This document shows positions 6,839 to 14,164 of a stretch of 14,464 nucleotides of DNA, piece by piece. The stretch comes from Bacillota bacterium (GTDB taxonomy: Bacteria > Bacillota > Clostridia > Christensenellales > Aristaeellaceae): the NCBI GenBank assembly GCA_023460055.1, contig JAEWRJ010000180.1:1-14464 (forward strand), in the 5' to 3' direction. The position numbers were made by a program, and so were the translations under genes. Position 1 is the first letter of the stretch; each line of letters begins with the position of its first letter. The notes below the pieces were generated by a model that did no database searches, was not told the origin of the DNA, and saw nothing but the letters and a program-made list of their open reading frames with translations.

Positions 6839-8017
6839 TCAGCCGCCGAACAGATTGCGGAAGAAAGCGCCAATGCCGCCCTGGGCAGCACCTGCGCCGG
6901 TTTTGGTGTCAATGATCAAATCAAGCAATCCCAGCGCGCTTGAATAAATAGGGCTTGAAAGCTTCACTGCCTTGCGGGGCAGGTCACGTACCGGCCGGCC
7001 CAGCCGTTCGCTTAAAAACTCGCGCCCGCCGCGGTTGATGGCCAGACCGCCTCCTGTCAGATAGACAACCGACCAGTTGCCCAGCCGCACGCCGGACTCC
7101 TTGACACAGGAAGCGATCTCATCGCAGATTTCCTCCGCTCTCGCGTCAAGAATTTCAGAAACCTTATGATAGGCAAAGGTTTGCGTTCTGCCGTCAGTCC
7201 CCAGTATATCAAAAGAAGGCTGTGAGGCAGGAGCGCCGAAAATATAGGATCGCTTGATCTGCTCTGCCTGGTCCAGCGGAATATCCAACCCATAGGTCAG
7301 ATCGGCGGTGATATGTCCTCCGCCAAGCGGAATATTTTTATGGAAGATGATCGTATCGCCCTCCACTGCCATGACCTCCGTCGCCAGATAGCCGGTATCG
7401 ATCAGCAGAGCCGTGCGGTCACGCTCTTCATCAGAAATGTAGAGCATTGCCTCTCCCATCGGGGTTGAGAAAAACCCGCTGGCGCTCTTGCCAATCGCCC
7501 GAAGGCGCTCAGACACATCGTCAATAAAAAACTGATCGGCAATCACATAGGAAATCATCGCGCGCAGCTCGTTGCCGTGGCGATTCAAAGGTTCCAATGT
7601 TTTCTTGCCGTCATCGATCACAAACCAGGCCGGGCTGCGGTGGATAGGCGTTCCCCTTACTTCCCGCACTTCCTCGTTGGCCAGCGCGAAAAGCGTTTCA
7701 ATATCACGTGAAGTCACATGCGGATCAGCGCCCTGCAGGTCCAGTTTCACCTCTACCGTATATATCCGGGAGAACTGGCCGGGGACCCCGACAAACACCT
7801 CGCGTGTGTTTGTGCGTGCCTGTTCCTCAGCAGTCCTGACAGCCTGGGCGATCGTATCATTCACCAAATCAGGGTTGTTCCATCTGGCGTCCGCAAAACC
7901 GTCATAGCTTGCTATTCCCGCGCCTATGATGTCTGTGCGCTGACGGCCTGTTACTTCGGCAACAAGCGCAACGACTTTGCTCGTGCCAAAATCGATGACC
8001 GTGATCGTGCTTCTCAT
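6839..8017 (-). CDS. ftsA: cell division protein FtsA
   Basis: Actin-like ATPase that tethers FtsZ to the membrane. 392 residues from the chosen ATG. Seen: phosphate-binding VIDFGTSKVVALVAE at the N-terminus, the 1C (SHS2) region around EVFVGVPGQFSRIYTVEV (about 73-90) and the second phosphate loop LLIDTGYLATEV at about 204-215. The adenosine motif VYLTGGGLAINRGG is at about 318-331. The C-terminal tail ends GIGAFFRNLFGG, an amphipathic helix of the membrane-targeting type. The frame is open to an ATG at 8098, but a promoter -10 box at 8115-8110 would put that codon almost at the 5' end of the RNA. FtsA proteins start just before the IDFGT motif, so 8017 is preferred. The Shine-Dalgarno for 8017 is weak (GGGG about 13 bases upstream), so the start is not certain. 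Confidence 0.94.
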   Translation of the reverse strand: MRSTITVIDFGTSKVVALVAEVTGRQRTDIIGAGIASYDGFADARWNNPDLVNDTIAQAVRTAEEQARTNTREVFVGVPGQFSRIYTVEVKLDLQGADPHVTSRDIETLFALANEEVREVRGTPIHRSPAWFVIDDGKKTLEPLNRHGNELRAMISYVIADQFFIDDVSERLRAIGKSASGFFSTPMGEAMLYISDEERDRTALLIDTGYLATEVMAVEGDTIIFHKNIPLGGGHITADLTYGLDIPLDQAEQIKRSYIFGAPASQPSFDILGTDGRTQTFAYHKVSEILDARAEEICDEIASCVKESGVRLGNWSVVYLTGGGLAINRGGREFLSERLGRPVRDLPRKAVKLSSPIYSSALGLLDLIIDTKTGAGAAQGGIGAFFRNLFGG

Positions 8018-8052
8018 CAAACGTTCATCCCCATTTCTCTGGCTTTTGCCGT

Positions 8053-8098
8053 ATGACTTGCCGCCCAGCAAAAAAACACACCGAACCCCGGAAGTCAT
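8053..8098 (-). repeat. inverted repeat in the ftsA 5' leader
   Basis: ATGACTT (8098-8092) is the exact reverse complement of AAGTCAT (8059-8053), with a 32-base loop that holds CCGGGGTTCGG and a run of seven T. It lies entirely in the inferred ftsA leader, between the promoter and the start codon. It could fold into a regulatory or stability structure, but no known family was recognised. Confidence 0.4.
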
Positions 8099-8109
8099 TT
8101 GGATACCTT

Positions 8110-8138
8110 ATTGTAACTGTTTTGTGATACAATGGCAA
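8110..8138 (-). promoter_or_regulatory. sigma-A type promoter for ftsA-ftsZ
   Basis: Minus strand -35 TTGCCA (8138-8133), a 17-base spacer, and -10 TACAAT (8115-8110): four of six and five of six matches at ideal spacing, in an AT-rich gap between ftsQ and ftsA. Transcription would start near 8103, giving a leader of about 85 bases before the ftsA ATG at 8017. It would let ftsA and ftsZ, and perhaps the gcv leader, be transcribed apart from the upstream wall genes. Confidence 0.8.
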
Positions 8139-8185
8139 GAGCTTAATCATAAAAACAACTTATTCTCCGCGATAGAGGCATGTTC

Positions 8186-9058
8186 TTAGAGAGAATCCGG
8201 CCGATGGGTCGCTTCTCCCCATACTGTTGCCTCAATGGTTCCGCCCACCCGGCCTAATCGACGCAGCTCAGGCAGTACGGCGCGCACTGTGCCGATCTTT
8301 GCCTTCAGGCTGCTGATATCCCCCAAATGGATGGAATACCCATCCCTGGTGGTCAGGTAGATGCGGGTAGGCTCCGACAGATTGATATCCAGTATTTCCC
8401 CGCTGAAGCTCTGCATATAAATTTCCTGCGCCAGGGCAATACAGCTTTCGATCTGCCCTTCCTTGGTGCTCAATGGAAGCTTGCCTTCACGAATATCGCG
8501 CAAAGCAAGACCAGAAATCCGCATCAGAGGGCTACTGCCCTCCGGCTGCTGAAGACGTGACAGAATGATGCCGTCATCAGCCATGATATAGGAAACCCCT
8601 ATATAATTGATGCTGGCAATGGGCTGTCTTTCCCTGACATACAGAACCACTGAGTTGGGAAATACTTTTTGCATGCGCTCATACACCAGAAAACGGTTGG
8701 CGTTGATGCCGTCCCTGATCTTATCTTCCCGAAGGCTGAAATAATTGCTTGATTGAGTGATCCCGGCAGAAGAAGCCACTTGCTCCCAGGTCAGGTTATG
8801 GATGCCGATCACGCGCACATAGCGGATGCTGAACACGGTTGCCCGCAGGATAAAAGCAATGCTGACAGCCATCAGCAGCACACAGCTGATGATCAACATT
8901 CTTCTTCCCGGTGTCATCGGAGGCAGATCGCTTTGCTGCTGCGGATCTGGATTCTGTCCGTCCCGCGCAAGCCGGGGCTGAACAGCGCCCGGACGCTGAT
9001 CCCTTTGCCTGTCAGGCAATTCCGGCGGCGGGTAATACTCAAATCCGGGGTCAGTCAT
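8186..9058 (-). CDS. ftsQ: cell division protein FtsQ/DivIB
   Basis: Bitopic divisome protein that forms a complex with FtsL and FtsB/DivIC. 290 residues from the ATG at 9058. A Pro/Gln/Asp-rich cytoplasmic segment comes first (about 1-50), then one membrane helix (about 53-74, MLIISCVLLMAVSIAFIL). A POTRA domain begins at FSIRYVRVIGIHNLTWEQV (about 76-94), and a beta-type domain contains VVLYVRERQPIASI and MADDGIIL. The frame extends upstream into murD to an ATG at 9211, but that would put over 50 unrelated residues in front. The ATG at 9058 overlaps the murD stop by 8 bases; another in-frame ATG at 9067 is possible. The Shine-Dalgarno is weak, suggesting coupling to murD. No ftsW, murG, murC or murB lies between it and murD. 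Confidence 0.88.
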   Translation of the reverse strand: MTDPGFEYYPPPELPDRQRDQRPGAVQPRLARDGQNPDPQQQSDLPPMTPGRRMLIISCVLLMAVSIAFILRATVFSIRYVRVIGIHNLTWEQVASSAGITQSSNYFSLREDKIRDGINANRFLVYERMQKVFPNSVVLYVRERQPIASINYIGVSYIMADDGIILSRLQQPEGSSPLMRISGLALRDIREGKLPLSTKEGQIESCIALAQEIYMQSFSGEILDINLSEPTRIYLTTRDGYSIHLGDISSLKAKIGTVRAVLPELRRLGRVGGTIEATVWGEATHRPDSL

Positions 9059-10454
9059 CACGTTCATCACTCTGCGAAAGAACATAGTCTTTAAACTGAA
9101 CGCCTCGCTGTTCATAATCCCGAAACTGATCGAAGGAAGCGCAGGCAGGCGACAGCAATATATTTCCCTCATCAAATCCGGCGATCGTCCGGGCAAGATC
9201 AACAGCGGCAAACATGGTATCCGCGGTGAAGGTACTCATAAACCCGGCCTGATGCAGCGCGTTTGCCAGCTGCGGGGCGGTCTGCCCATATAACACGGCA
9301 GATTCAATCATCGGGCTTCGGGCGATAACCTCCGCAAGACCGGCGAAACTCACCTTCTTATCATATCCGCCCGCAAGCAGCACGCTGGGGCGTTTCATCG
9401 CCTCCACAGCCTTGATCGTAGACTCGGGATTCGTTCCCTTGCTGTCATTGATATACGTGATGCCTCGCAGCGTCCTGACAAATTCTATGCGGTGTTCCAC
9501 ACCGCCGAACTCTAAAAGCGCTCTCCTGACGGCATCGATGGAAATACCGGCGAGGGCAGCCAGCGAAATTGCCGCCAGCGCGTTTTGCAGATTATGTTCT
9601 CCGGGCAGTCTGATGTCCGATGTCTTGCATACAAACAGCTCCTTGTCATCCAAACGCAGGATAACTTGTCCGTCCCTGGTAAAACACCCGCGATTAACCT
9701 CCTTGTGCAGGGAAAACCAAATCACCCGGCTCCGAAGACCCTCCGCCATGGCCCGTACCGCTTCATCATCGGCATTGAGAACGGCGAAATCCTCCTCTTC
9801 CTGTCTTAAAAAAATAGCGCGTTTCAGGGCAATGTAGCGTTCCATGCTGCCGTGGCGGTCCAAATGATCGGGAGTAATGTTTGTTACAGCCGCGACACGC
9901 GGGTGAAAGGCATTGGCCGTTTCCAGCTGAAAGCTGGAGACCTCTGTCACCAAAGGATCCCCGGGTTCTATCTCCCGGACCGCTGAGGTAAACGGGTATC
10001 CGATATTGCCACACACCCCGGCCCGGCGGCCGGAAAGCCTGAACATCTCGCCCAGCAGGGATACGGTCGTCGTTTTTCCGTTGGTGCCCGTTACAGCATA
10101 GATGGGGCCTCTGGCAAACAGGTAACCGAGCTCAAGTTCCCCGATCACCGGCAGATGATGTTCTTTTGCCATCAGTACAAGCGGCGCCTCCACCGGGACC
10201 GCCGGGCTGATCATCAGTATATGGCAATTCAAAAGCAGGGCAAAGGGATCAAGCCCCATGCCCCGCTCACACCCGGACTGGATCAGGCGAAGGATATGCT
10301 CTTTTGCGGGCAGTTCATCAAGCGGCTTCGCGTCATATAGAACCGGCACAGCGCCGGCCTGCAGCAGCAGTTCAGCCGCTGCCAGACCGCTTCTTGCGAG
10401 CCCAATGACCAGCACCCGCTTCCCAGCCCAATCAAGGCCTTCCAATGTATTCAT
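9051..10454 (-). CDS. murD: UDP-N-acetylmuramoyl-L-alanine--D-glutamate ligase
   Basis: Cytoplasmic ATP-dependent Mur ligase that adds D-glutamate to UDP-MurNAc-L-Ala. 467 residues, close to the usual size. Seen: an N-terminal Rossmann-like start KRVLVIGLARSG, the ATP P-loop TGTNGKTTT at about 122-130, and NITPDHLDRHGSMERYIALKRAIF (about 192-215) with the lysine expected to be carbamylated. HRIEF (about 321-325), DSKGTNPEST (about 337-346) and the C-terminal LLSPACASFDQFRDYEQRG, typical of MurD, follow. ATG at 10454 with a GAGG Shine-Dalgarno overlapping the mraY stop; two bases separate the mraY stop from this start. It overlaps ftsQ at its 3' end. Confidence 0.96.
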   Translation of the reverse strand: MNTLEGLDWAGKRVLVIGLARSGLAAAELLLQAGAVPVLYDAKPLDELPAKEHILRLIQSGCERGMGLDPFALLLNCHILMISPAVPVEAPLVLMAKEHHLPVIGELELGYLFARGPIYAVTGTNGKTTTVSLLGEMFRLSGRRAGVCGNIGYPFTSAVREIEPGDPLVTEVSSFQLETANAFHPRVAAVTNITPDHLDRHGSMERYIALKRAIFLRQEEEDFAVLNADDEAVRAMAEGLRSRVIWFSLHKEVNRGCFTRDGQVILRLDDKELFVCKTSDIRLPGEHNLQNALAAISLAALAGISIDAVRRALLEFGGVEHRIEFVRTLRGITYINDSKGTNPESTIKAVEAMKRPSVLLAGGYDKKVSFAGLAEVIARSPMIESAVLYGQTAPQLANALHQAGFMSTFTADTMFAAVDLARTIAGFDEGNILLSPACASFDQFRDYEQRGVQFKDYVLSQSDERDD

Positions 10455-10456
10455 GT

Positions 10457-11440
10457 TTACCTCATCAAAGGCAGCGCGGCCAGGACAGCCACAGCGCTCA
10501 AACCAAGCGTCACCAGCGCGTACATGATAACGATCTGGTTTTCTTTCATGCCTGACAGCTCAAAGTGATGATGAATCGGTGACATCTTGAAAATACGTTT
10601 TCCGTGCGTCATCTTAAAATAAGCCCGCTGCATGATCACCGAGAGGGATGATATGATCATTGTAAAGCAAATAGGGATCAGCCAAAACTGCAGCCCCAGT
10701 GCCATAGCCGCCGCGCAAAACAGACCTCCGATAAACATGGAGCCTGTATCCCCCATAATGATCCTGGCCGGGTAGCGGTTATAGATCAAAAAGCCAAGGC
10801 AGGCACCAACAAGAGAGAAGCTGATCAGCGAAGCGGCAGGTCCTTCTGCGGAAGCTTTCAAAAAAGCGGCAATCAATCCCAAGGCAATCCCGCCCACCAC
10901 CGATACGGACGACAGTATCCCGTCGACCCCGTCCTGCAGATTGGCGCTGTTTGTCATGAAAATAAACAGTACGGTCATCAAGGGGATATAGAAGATATCC
11001 AAGTCCCATACATGGTTTGTAAAGGGCAGGTACACGCTGCTGCCAATTCTGAAATAGCAGTAAACAGAAAACAGCAATCCGACGACCACCTGTCCGATAA
11101 TCTTTTGCCGGGGCTTCAGCCCTTCATGGTTGTGGCGTATATTTTTAATATAATCATCCCTGAACCCGATGGCCATCGCGCCAAGCGCAGCCAGAAGCAT
11201 GGGCAGCAGGCTCCAGGCAGACCCTTGCGCCAAAGCGAACATCAGCGCAGACAGAACGCATGCGGTTGCGATCAGCAAGCCGCCCATGTTCGGCGTCCCC
11301 TTTTTTCCCAGGTGTGCTTGCGGCCCGAGTTCATAGATGGTCTGACCAAATTGGCGCGCTTTCAGGCTTTTGATCAGCCAGGGCATGCCCAGCGCTGAAA
11401 CGGCAAAGGCAACCAGCATGGCACCGATTGACAGTGTCAT
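10457..11440 (-). CDS. mraY: phospho-N-acetylmuramoyl-pentapeptide-transferase
   Basis: Integral membrane enzyme that moves phospho-MurNAc-pentapeptide from UDP to undecaprenyl phosphate, making lipid I. 327 residues with about ten hydrophobic segments. Seen: KKGTPNMGG at about 46-54 and the catalytic DD pair in FRDDYIKN (95-96). NLQDGVDG (167-174) sits where most MraY have NLTDGLDG, followed by GDTGSMFIGG (230-239) and PIHHHFELSG (288-297). The aspartates and histidines are all kept; the Thr-to-Gln change in the NLTDG motif is unusual. ATG at 11440 overlaps the murE stop as ATGA, with GGGAGGGAGGG just upstream as the Shine-Dalgarno. murF, which commonly precedes mraY, is absent here. Confidence 0.95.
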   Translation of the reverse strand: MTLSIGAMLVAFAVSALGMPWLIKSLKARQFGQTIYELGPQAHLGKKGTPNMGGLLIATACVLSALMFALAQGSAWSLLPMLLAALGAMAIGFRDDYIKNIRHNHEGLKPRQKIIGQVVVGLLFSVYCYFRIGSSVYLPFTNHVWDLDIFYIPLMTVLFIFMTNSANLQDGVDGILSSVSVVGGIALGLIAAFLKASAEGPAASLISFSLVGACLGFLIYNRYPARIIMGDTGSMFIGGLFCAAAMALGLQFWLIPICFTMIISSLSVIMQRAYFKMTHGKRIFKMSPIHHHFELSGMKENQIVIMYALVTLGLSAVAVLAALPLMR

Positions 11441-12897
11441 TTACCCTCCCTCCCCGAAAGCAGTTCCCGAACGATCTGCTTTTCATCAAAGGGACGCTTG
11501 ACGCCGCTGATTTCCTGGTAGGTTTCATGCCCCTTGCCGGCCAGTATGACCACATCACCATCCTGCGCCATGTCAAGGGCTTTGGATATGGCTGCCCTGC
11601 GATCCTCCATGATCTCATAGGATCCCTGTGTTTTCCTGATCCCCTCTTCGATGCTCCGGATAATCGCCATCGGCTCTTCGCTGCGCGGGTTATCGCTCGT
11701 CAGAATAGAGTAATCAGCCAGGCGGCCTGCGATGGTTCCCATCTGCGGCCGTTTCATATAATCCCTGTCGCCGCCGCAGCCGAACAGTACGATCACGCGT
11801 CCGCGCGCGAAACCCTTCGCTGTCTTCAGGATATTTTCAAGCGCGTCAGGTGAGTGAGAATAGTCAAGAATAACCATGTAAGGCGTATGCGTATCAAGTA
11901 CTTCCGCACGGCCCGGAACACTCTTCACCCCTTCCAGCGCGCGGCAGATGACTTGAGGCTCAACCCCCATGATCAGCGCCAGACCGCAGGCCGCAAGGGC
12001 ATTGTATACGTTAAACATGCCCATCATCTTCAAATGAACAGGGTAAAGATGCTCATTCCATAAGGCTAATTGAAAGGATACACCCTTCTCGCTGATCTCG
12101 ATATCACGCGCGAAAATGTCCGCATTGGTACAGATACCAAAGGTACTGTAAGGGATAGCAAGATCCTTGATCACATCAGCTGCCCGGTCGTCATCCACAT
12201 TCACGGCGGCATTTTTCACCATTCCGCTTGTCAGAAAGGACTTTTTGGTCTCAAAGTAATGATCCATATTGCCAAAATAGTCAAGATGATCCTGTGACAG
12301 GTTCAGGTAGCATCCCGCCTCAAACTGCAGGCCTTCCAGACGGTTCATGTTGATCGCGTGAGCGGAAACCTCCATACAAACAGCCTGCACGCCTTCGTCT
12401 GACATCTCGCGAAGTGTTCTGTTAAGATCAATGGGGTCCGGCGTGGTCAGGCCGCTCTTCATCCATCTGCTGCCGATCATATTGCCCGTGGTGCCGATCA
12501 AGCCGCAAACCCATCCCGCTTCCTCGAGGATCGCCTTGATAAAATAGCTTGTTGTGGTCTTTCCCTTCGTCCCCGTAATGCCAATCAATTTCATCCTTTT
12601 GCCCGGATGCCCGTAGAACGCGGAGGATATCAGCGCCATAGCTGCCCGGTCATTGCTGACCAGCACCTGCGGCACATCGACCTCCTCCAGAAAGCGGGTT
12701 ACAACAAGGGCTGCCGCGCCGTTTTCAACAGCCTGCGCGGCAAAATCATGGGAATCCGAACGGGCGCCTGAAATACAAAAAAACAGGCCGTCCTCTGTTT
12801 TAAGGCGGCTATCCTGTGACAGCGAACTGATCTGGCAGTCGCCGCGCTGTTCAAGAAAAAACGGCGCAGCCTCTTTCGCCAAATGCGATAATTTCAT
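11437..12897 (-). CDS. murE: UDP-N-acetylmuramoyl-tripeptide synthetase, meso-DAP type
   Basis: Cytoplasmic Mur ligase that adds the third amino acid to UDP-MurNAc-L-Ala-D-Glu. 486 residues. N-terminal domain with SSLSQDSRLKTEDGLFFCISG, P-loop ITGTKGKTTT at about 107-116, and TTPDPIDL (151-158). LSQDHLDYFGNMDHYFETKK (200-219) carries the lysine expected to be carbamylated. C-terminal motifs are LDYSHSPDALE (344-354), SDNPRSEEP (401-409) and GKGHETYQ. DNPR is the motif that in MurE indicates meso-diaminopimelate rather than lysine. The P-loop has Lys where many MurE have Asn. ATG at 12897 has AAAGG eight bases upstream and its own likely promoter. No ftsI/spoVD lies between ftsL and this gene. 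Confidence 0.94.
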   Translation of the reverse strand: MKLSHLAKEAAPFFLEQRGDCQISSLSQDSRLKTEDGLFFCISGARSDSHDFAAQAVENGAAALVVTRFLEEVDVPQVLVSNDRAAMALISSAFYGHPGKRMKLIGITGTKGKTTTSYFIKAILEEAGWVCGLIGTTGNMIGSRWMKSGLTTPDPIDLNRTLREMSDEGVQAVCMEVSAHAINMNRLEGLQFEAGCYLNLSQDHLDYFGNMDHYFETKKSFLTSGMVKNAAVNVDDDRAADVIKDLAIPYSTFGICTNADIFARDIEISEKGVSFQLALWNEHLYPVHLKMMGMFNVYNALAACGLALIMGVEPQVICRALEGVKSVPGRAEVLDTHTPYMVILDYSHSPDALENILKTAKGFARGRVIVLFGCGGDRDYMKRPQMGTIAGRLADYSILTSDNPRSEEPMAIIRSIEEGIRKTQGSYEIMEDRRAAISKALDMAQDGDVVILAGKGHETYQEISGVKRPFDEKQIVRELLSGREGK

Positions 12898-12944
12898 TCT
12901 ACATGCCTTTCAAAGAAAGATCTCTCATACCGACAATCCGTTTT

Positions 12945-12953
12945 ATAATATCA
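12945..12953 (-). promoter_or_regulatory. possible extended -10 promoter for murE
   Basis: TGATATTAT on the minus strand matches the extended -10 pattern TGnTATAAT with one mismatch, in the AT-rich 118-base gap between ftsL and murE. No good -35 box was seen (TGTTCC at the 17-base spacing is poor), which extended -10 promoters tolerate. The start point would be near 12938, about 40 bases before the ATG. Confidence 0.45.
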
Positions 12954-13015
12954 AAACAAACGCCGTTGGAACAGCCGGCCTGTGCAATAATATTCAATAA
13001 ATAGGTTTGTCAGTA

Positions 13016-13525
13016 TTAACGCCGCCCGGAAGCAATCCCTATATCCGCAGTCAAGCCGGAGCTAAAAGGCCTCATACTGGGTGCCGATACACGAATTGTC
13101 TCCTCATTGAGCGCAAGCTTCATCCCAAGATTCTGGGAAGCATAATAGCAGATGAAGTTGCTGTCCCTGGCCGCGCTAAGCCGCTCATCCAGCGCAAGAC
13201 GTTCCTGTTCAAAGGCCGTGTACTTGTTTTGGAGCTGAGCAATCTCATCTCTGAGGGCGCTTCCTTGACGCGCCGTATTCAGAGTGATCATGCCCATTAT
13301 AGCAATTGCAAGCGCAATCATCAAGGCTGCCCAGGGCAACGTTAGGCCAAAGCGTCTTCTTTCTTGAGTTTCGCCGGCTTTAAAAACCACCCGGACATCC
13401 TCTTCCTGCGCGGGAAGGTCCGGAACTTCAACACGGTTGGATACAACAATCCGTTCAAAGGGATGCATCTGATTCCCGGCAAGTACATAATTATTCGACT
13501 TTATCGGCTGCGCATACTGTGACAT
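13016..13525 (-). CDS. ftsL: FtsL-like septal protein
   Basis: Small bitopic protein of 169 residues. It has a hydrophilic N-terminal tail of about 58 residues, a basic ERRRFG stop, one membrane helix at about 61-83 (LTLPWAALMIALAIAIMGM) and a coiled-coil stretch at about 84-120 (LRDEIAQLQNKYTAFEQERLA in heptad-like order). ASQNLGMKLA resembles the conserved end of the FtsL/DivIC coil. By family knowledge such proteins form a complex with FtsQ and DivIC/FtsB and help activate septal peptidoglycan synthesis. The call rests on topology and position in the dcw cluster more than on sequence identity; DivIC is the main alternative. ATG at 13525 follows AAAGGGAG, 22 bases after mraZ. rsmH, usually found here, is missing. 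Confidence 0.75.
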   Translation of the reverse strand: MSQYAQPIKSNNYVLAGNQMHPFERIVVSNRVEVPDLPAQEEDVRVVFKAGETQERRRFGLTLPWAALMIALAIAIMGMITLNTARQGSALRDEIAQLQNKYTAFEQERLALDERLSAARDSNFICYYASQNLGMKLALNEETIRVSAPSMRPFSSGLTADIGIASGRR

Positions 13526-13547
13526 ATCTACTCCCTTTCATGGATAT

Positions 13548-14093
13548 TCAGCTTCCCTTTTTACCTCGAAGGCTCTCCTGGATTCTACTGATCTCACTCA
13601 GAACATCGGGATGCTCATCATGGAAGCGCTGGGTTTCCTCCGCCGCTTGCTGGCTGGAGACTACCTTGACATAATCATTTGCGCCTGATACCTGTACACC
13701 GGCCGCGTCCTTGAGATACATGTCACGAAGCGCCGCCGGCAGCAATACCCGCCCCTGTGAATCGAAACTGACGCTGTCAAATGAAAACCGTGAAAACCTG
13801 TCCAGAAATTCTTCCGCCCTGGCATCCTGATCTCTCAGCTCGGTCAGAATATCCACTTTCTTTTCCCATATCTCGTAAGGGTAGATCGCAATACTGTTTT
13901 GAGCCATGTTCAAGCCTATGACAATATCCTCTCCCAGGCGTTCCCGGAAGCTCTGCGGGACAATCATTCGCCCTTTTGCATCCACGCTATGGTTATAGGC
14001 ACCGAAAAATCCTTTAATTCTCCTTGGTCTGGAGGAGTTGAATGCCGAATCCCGGGGGGAGTCCTCTCCCGTCTTGCTGATATCATCAGACAT
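13548..14093 (-). CDS. mraZ: transcriptional regulator MraZ
   Basis: DNA-binding regulator of the dcw cluster that forms a ring of subunits, each with two SpoVT/AbrB-like repeats. 181 residues. The repeats carry the expected motifs: FGAYNHSVDAKGRMIVPQSF at about 30-49 (DAKGR) and FDSQGRVLLPAALRDMY at about 110-126 (DSQGR). MraZ proteins usually start within a few residues of the first repeat and are about 140-150 long. This one has a polar tail of about 27 residues in front and a longer charged C-terminus. ATG at 14093 follows GGTGG; no other ATG lies before the first repeat, so the tail is probably real, though a non-ATG start cannot be excluded. First gene of the cluster, with five 10-bp spaced boxes in its leader, so it is probably autoregulated. 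Confidence 0.93.
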   Translation of the reverse strand: MSDDISKTGEDSPRDSAFNSSRPRRIKGFFGAYNHSVDAKGRMIVPQSFRERLGEDIVIGLNMAQNSIAIYPYEIWEKKVDILTELRDQDARAEEFLDRFSRFSFDSVSFDSQGRVLLPAALRDMYLKDAAGVQVSGANDYVKVVSSQQAAEETQRFHDEHPDVLSEISRIQESLRGKKGS

Positions 14094-14100
14094 TCAATCA

Positions 14101-14144
14101 CCACCAATCGCCACATATTTCCTCTTGCAGACACAATCTACCAC
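14101..14144 (-). promoter_or_regulatory. MraZ operator: five GTGG-like boxes at 10-bp spacing
   Basis: On the minus strand the four-base boxes GTGG (14144-14141), GTGT (14134-14131), GAGG (14124-14121), GTGG (14114-14111) and GTGG (14104-14101) recur every 10 bp exactly. The last two form a near-perfect tandem (GTGGCGATTG then GTGGTGATTG). They lie from just upstream of the inferred -10 box to 8 bases before the mraZ ATG. MraZ of E. coli binds TGGGN repeats separated by 5 nt (10-bp period), and the mycoplasma site uses AAAGTG-type repeats, so this fits an autoregulatory operator. The middle boxes deviate by one base each. Confidence 0.75.
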
Positions 14145-14164
14145 TTATAAAATAGCCCAGTCAA
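14135..14164 (-). promoter_or_regulatory. promoter of mraZ / dcw cluster
   Basis: Minus strand -35 TTGACT (14164-14159), an 18-base spacer and -10 TAGATT (14140-14135): five of six and four of six matches. The start would be near 14128, inside the MraZ box array, consistent with repression by MraZ. A TATAAG (14149-14144) is another possible -10 but lacks a good -35. Confidence 0.6.

Noticed and set aside
6116..6943. 275-codon open frame on the plus strand
   Set aside because: It lies antisense to ftsZ, whose protein is unmistakable, and has no recognisable motif; GC-rich codon bias in the true gene explains the open frame.
8186..9211. Longer ftsQ start at 9211
   Set aside because: It would add over 50 residues encoded inside murD with no FtsQ similarity; the ATG at 9058 fits the expected topology.
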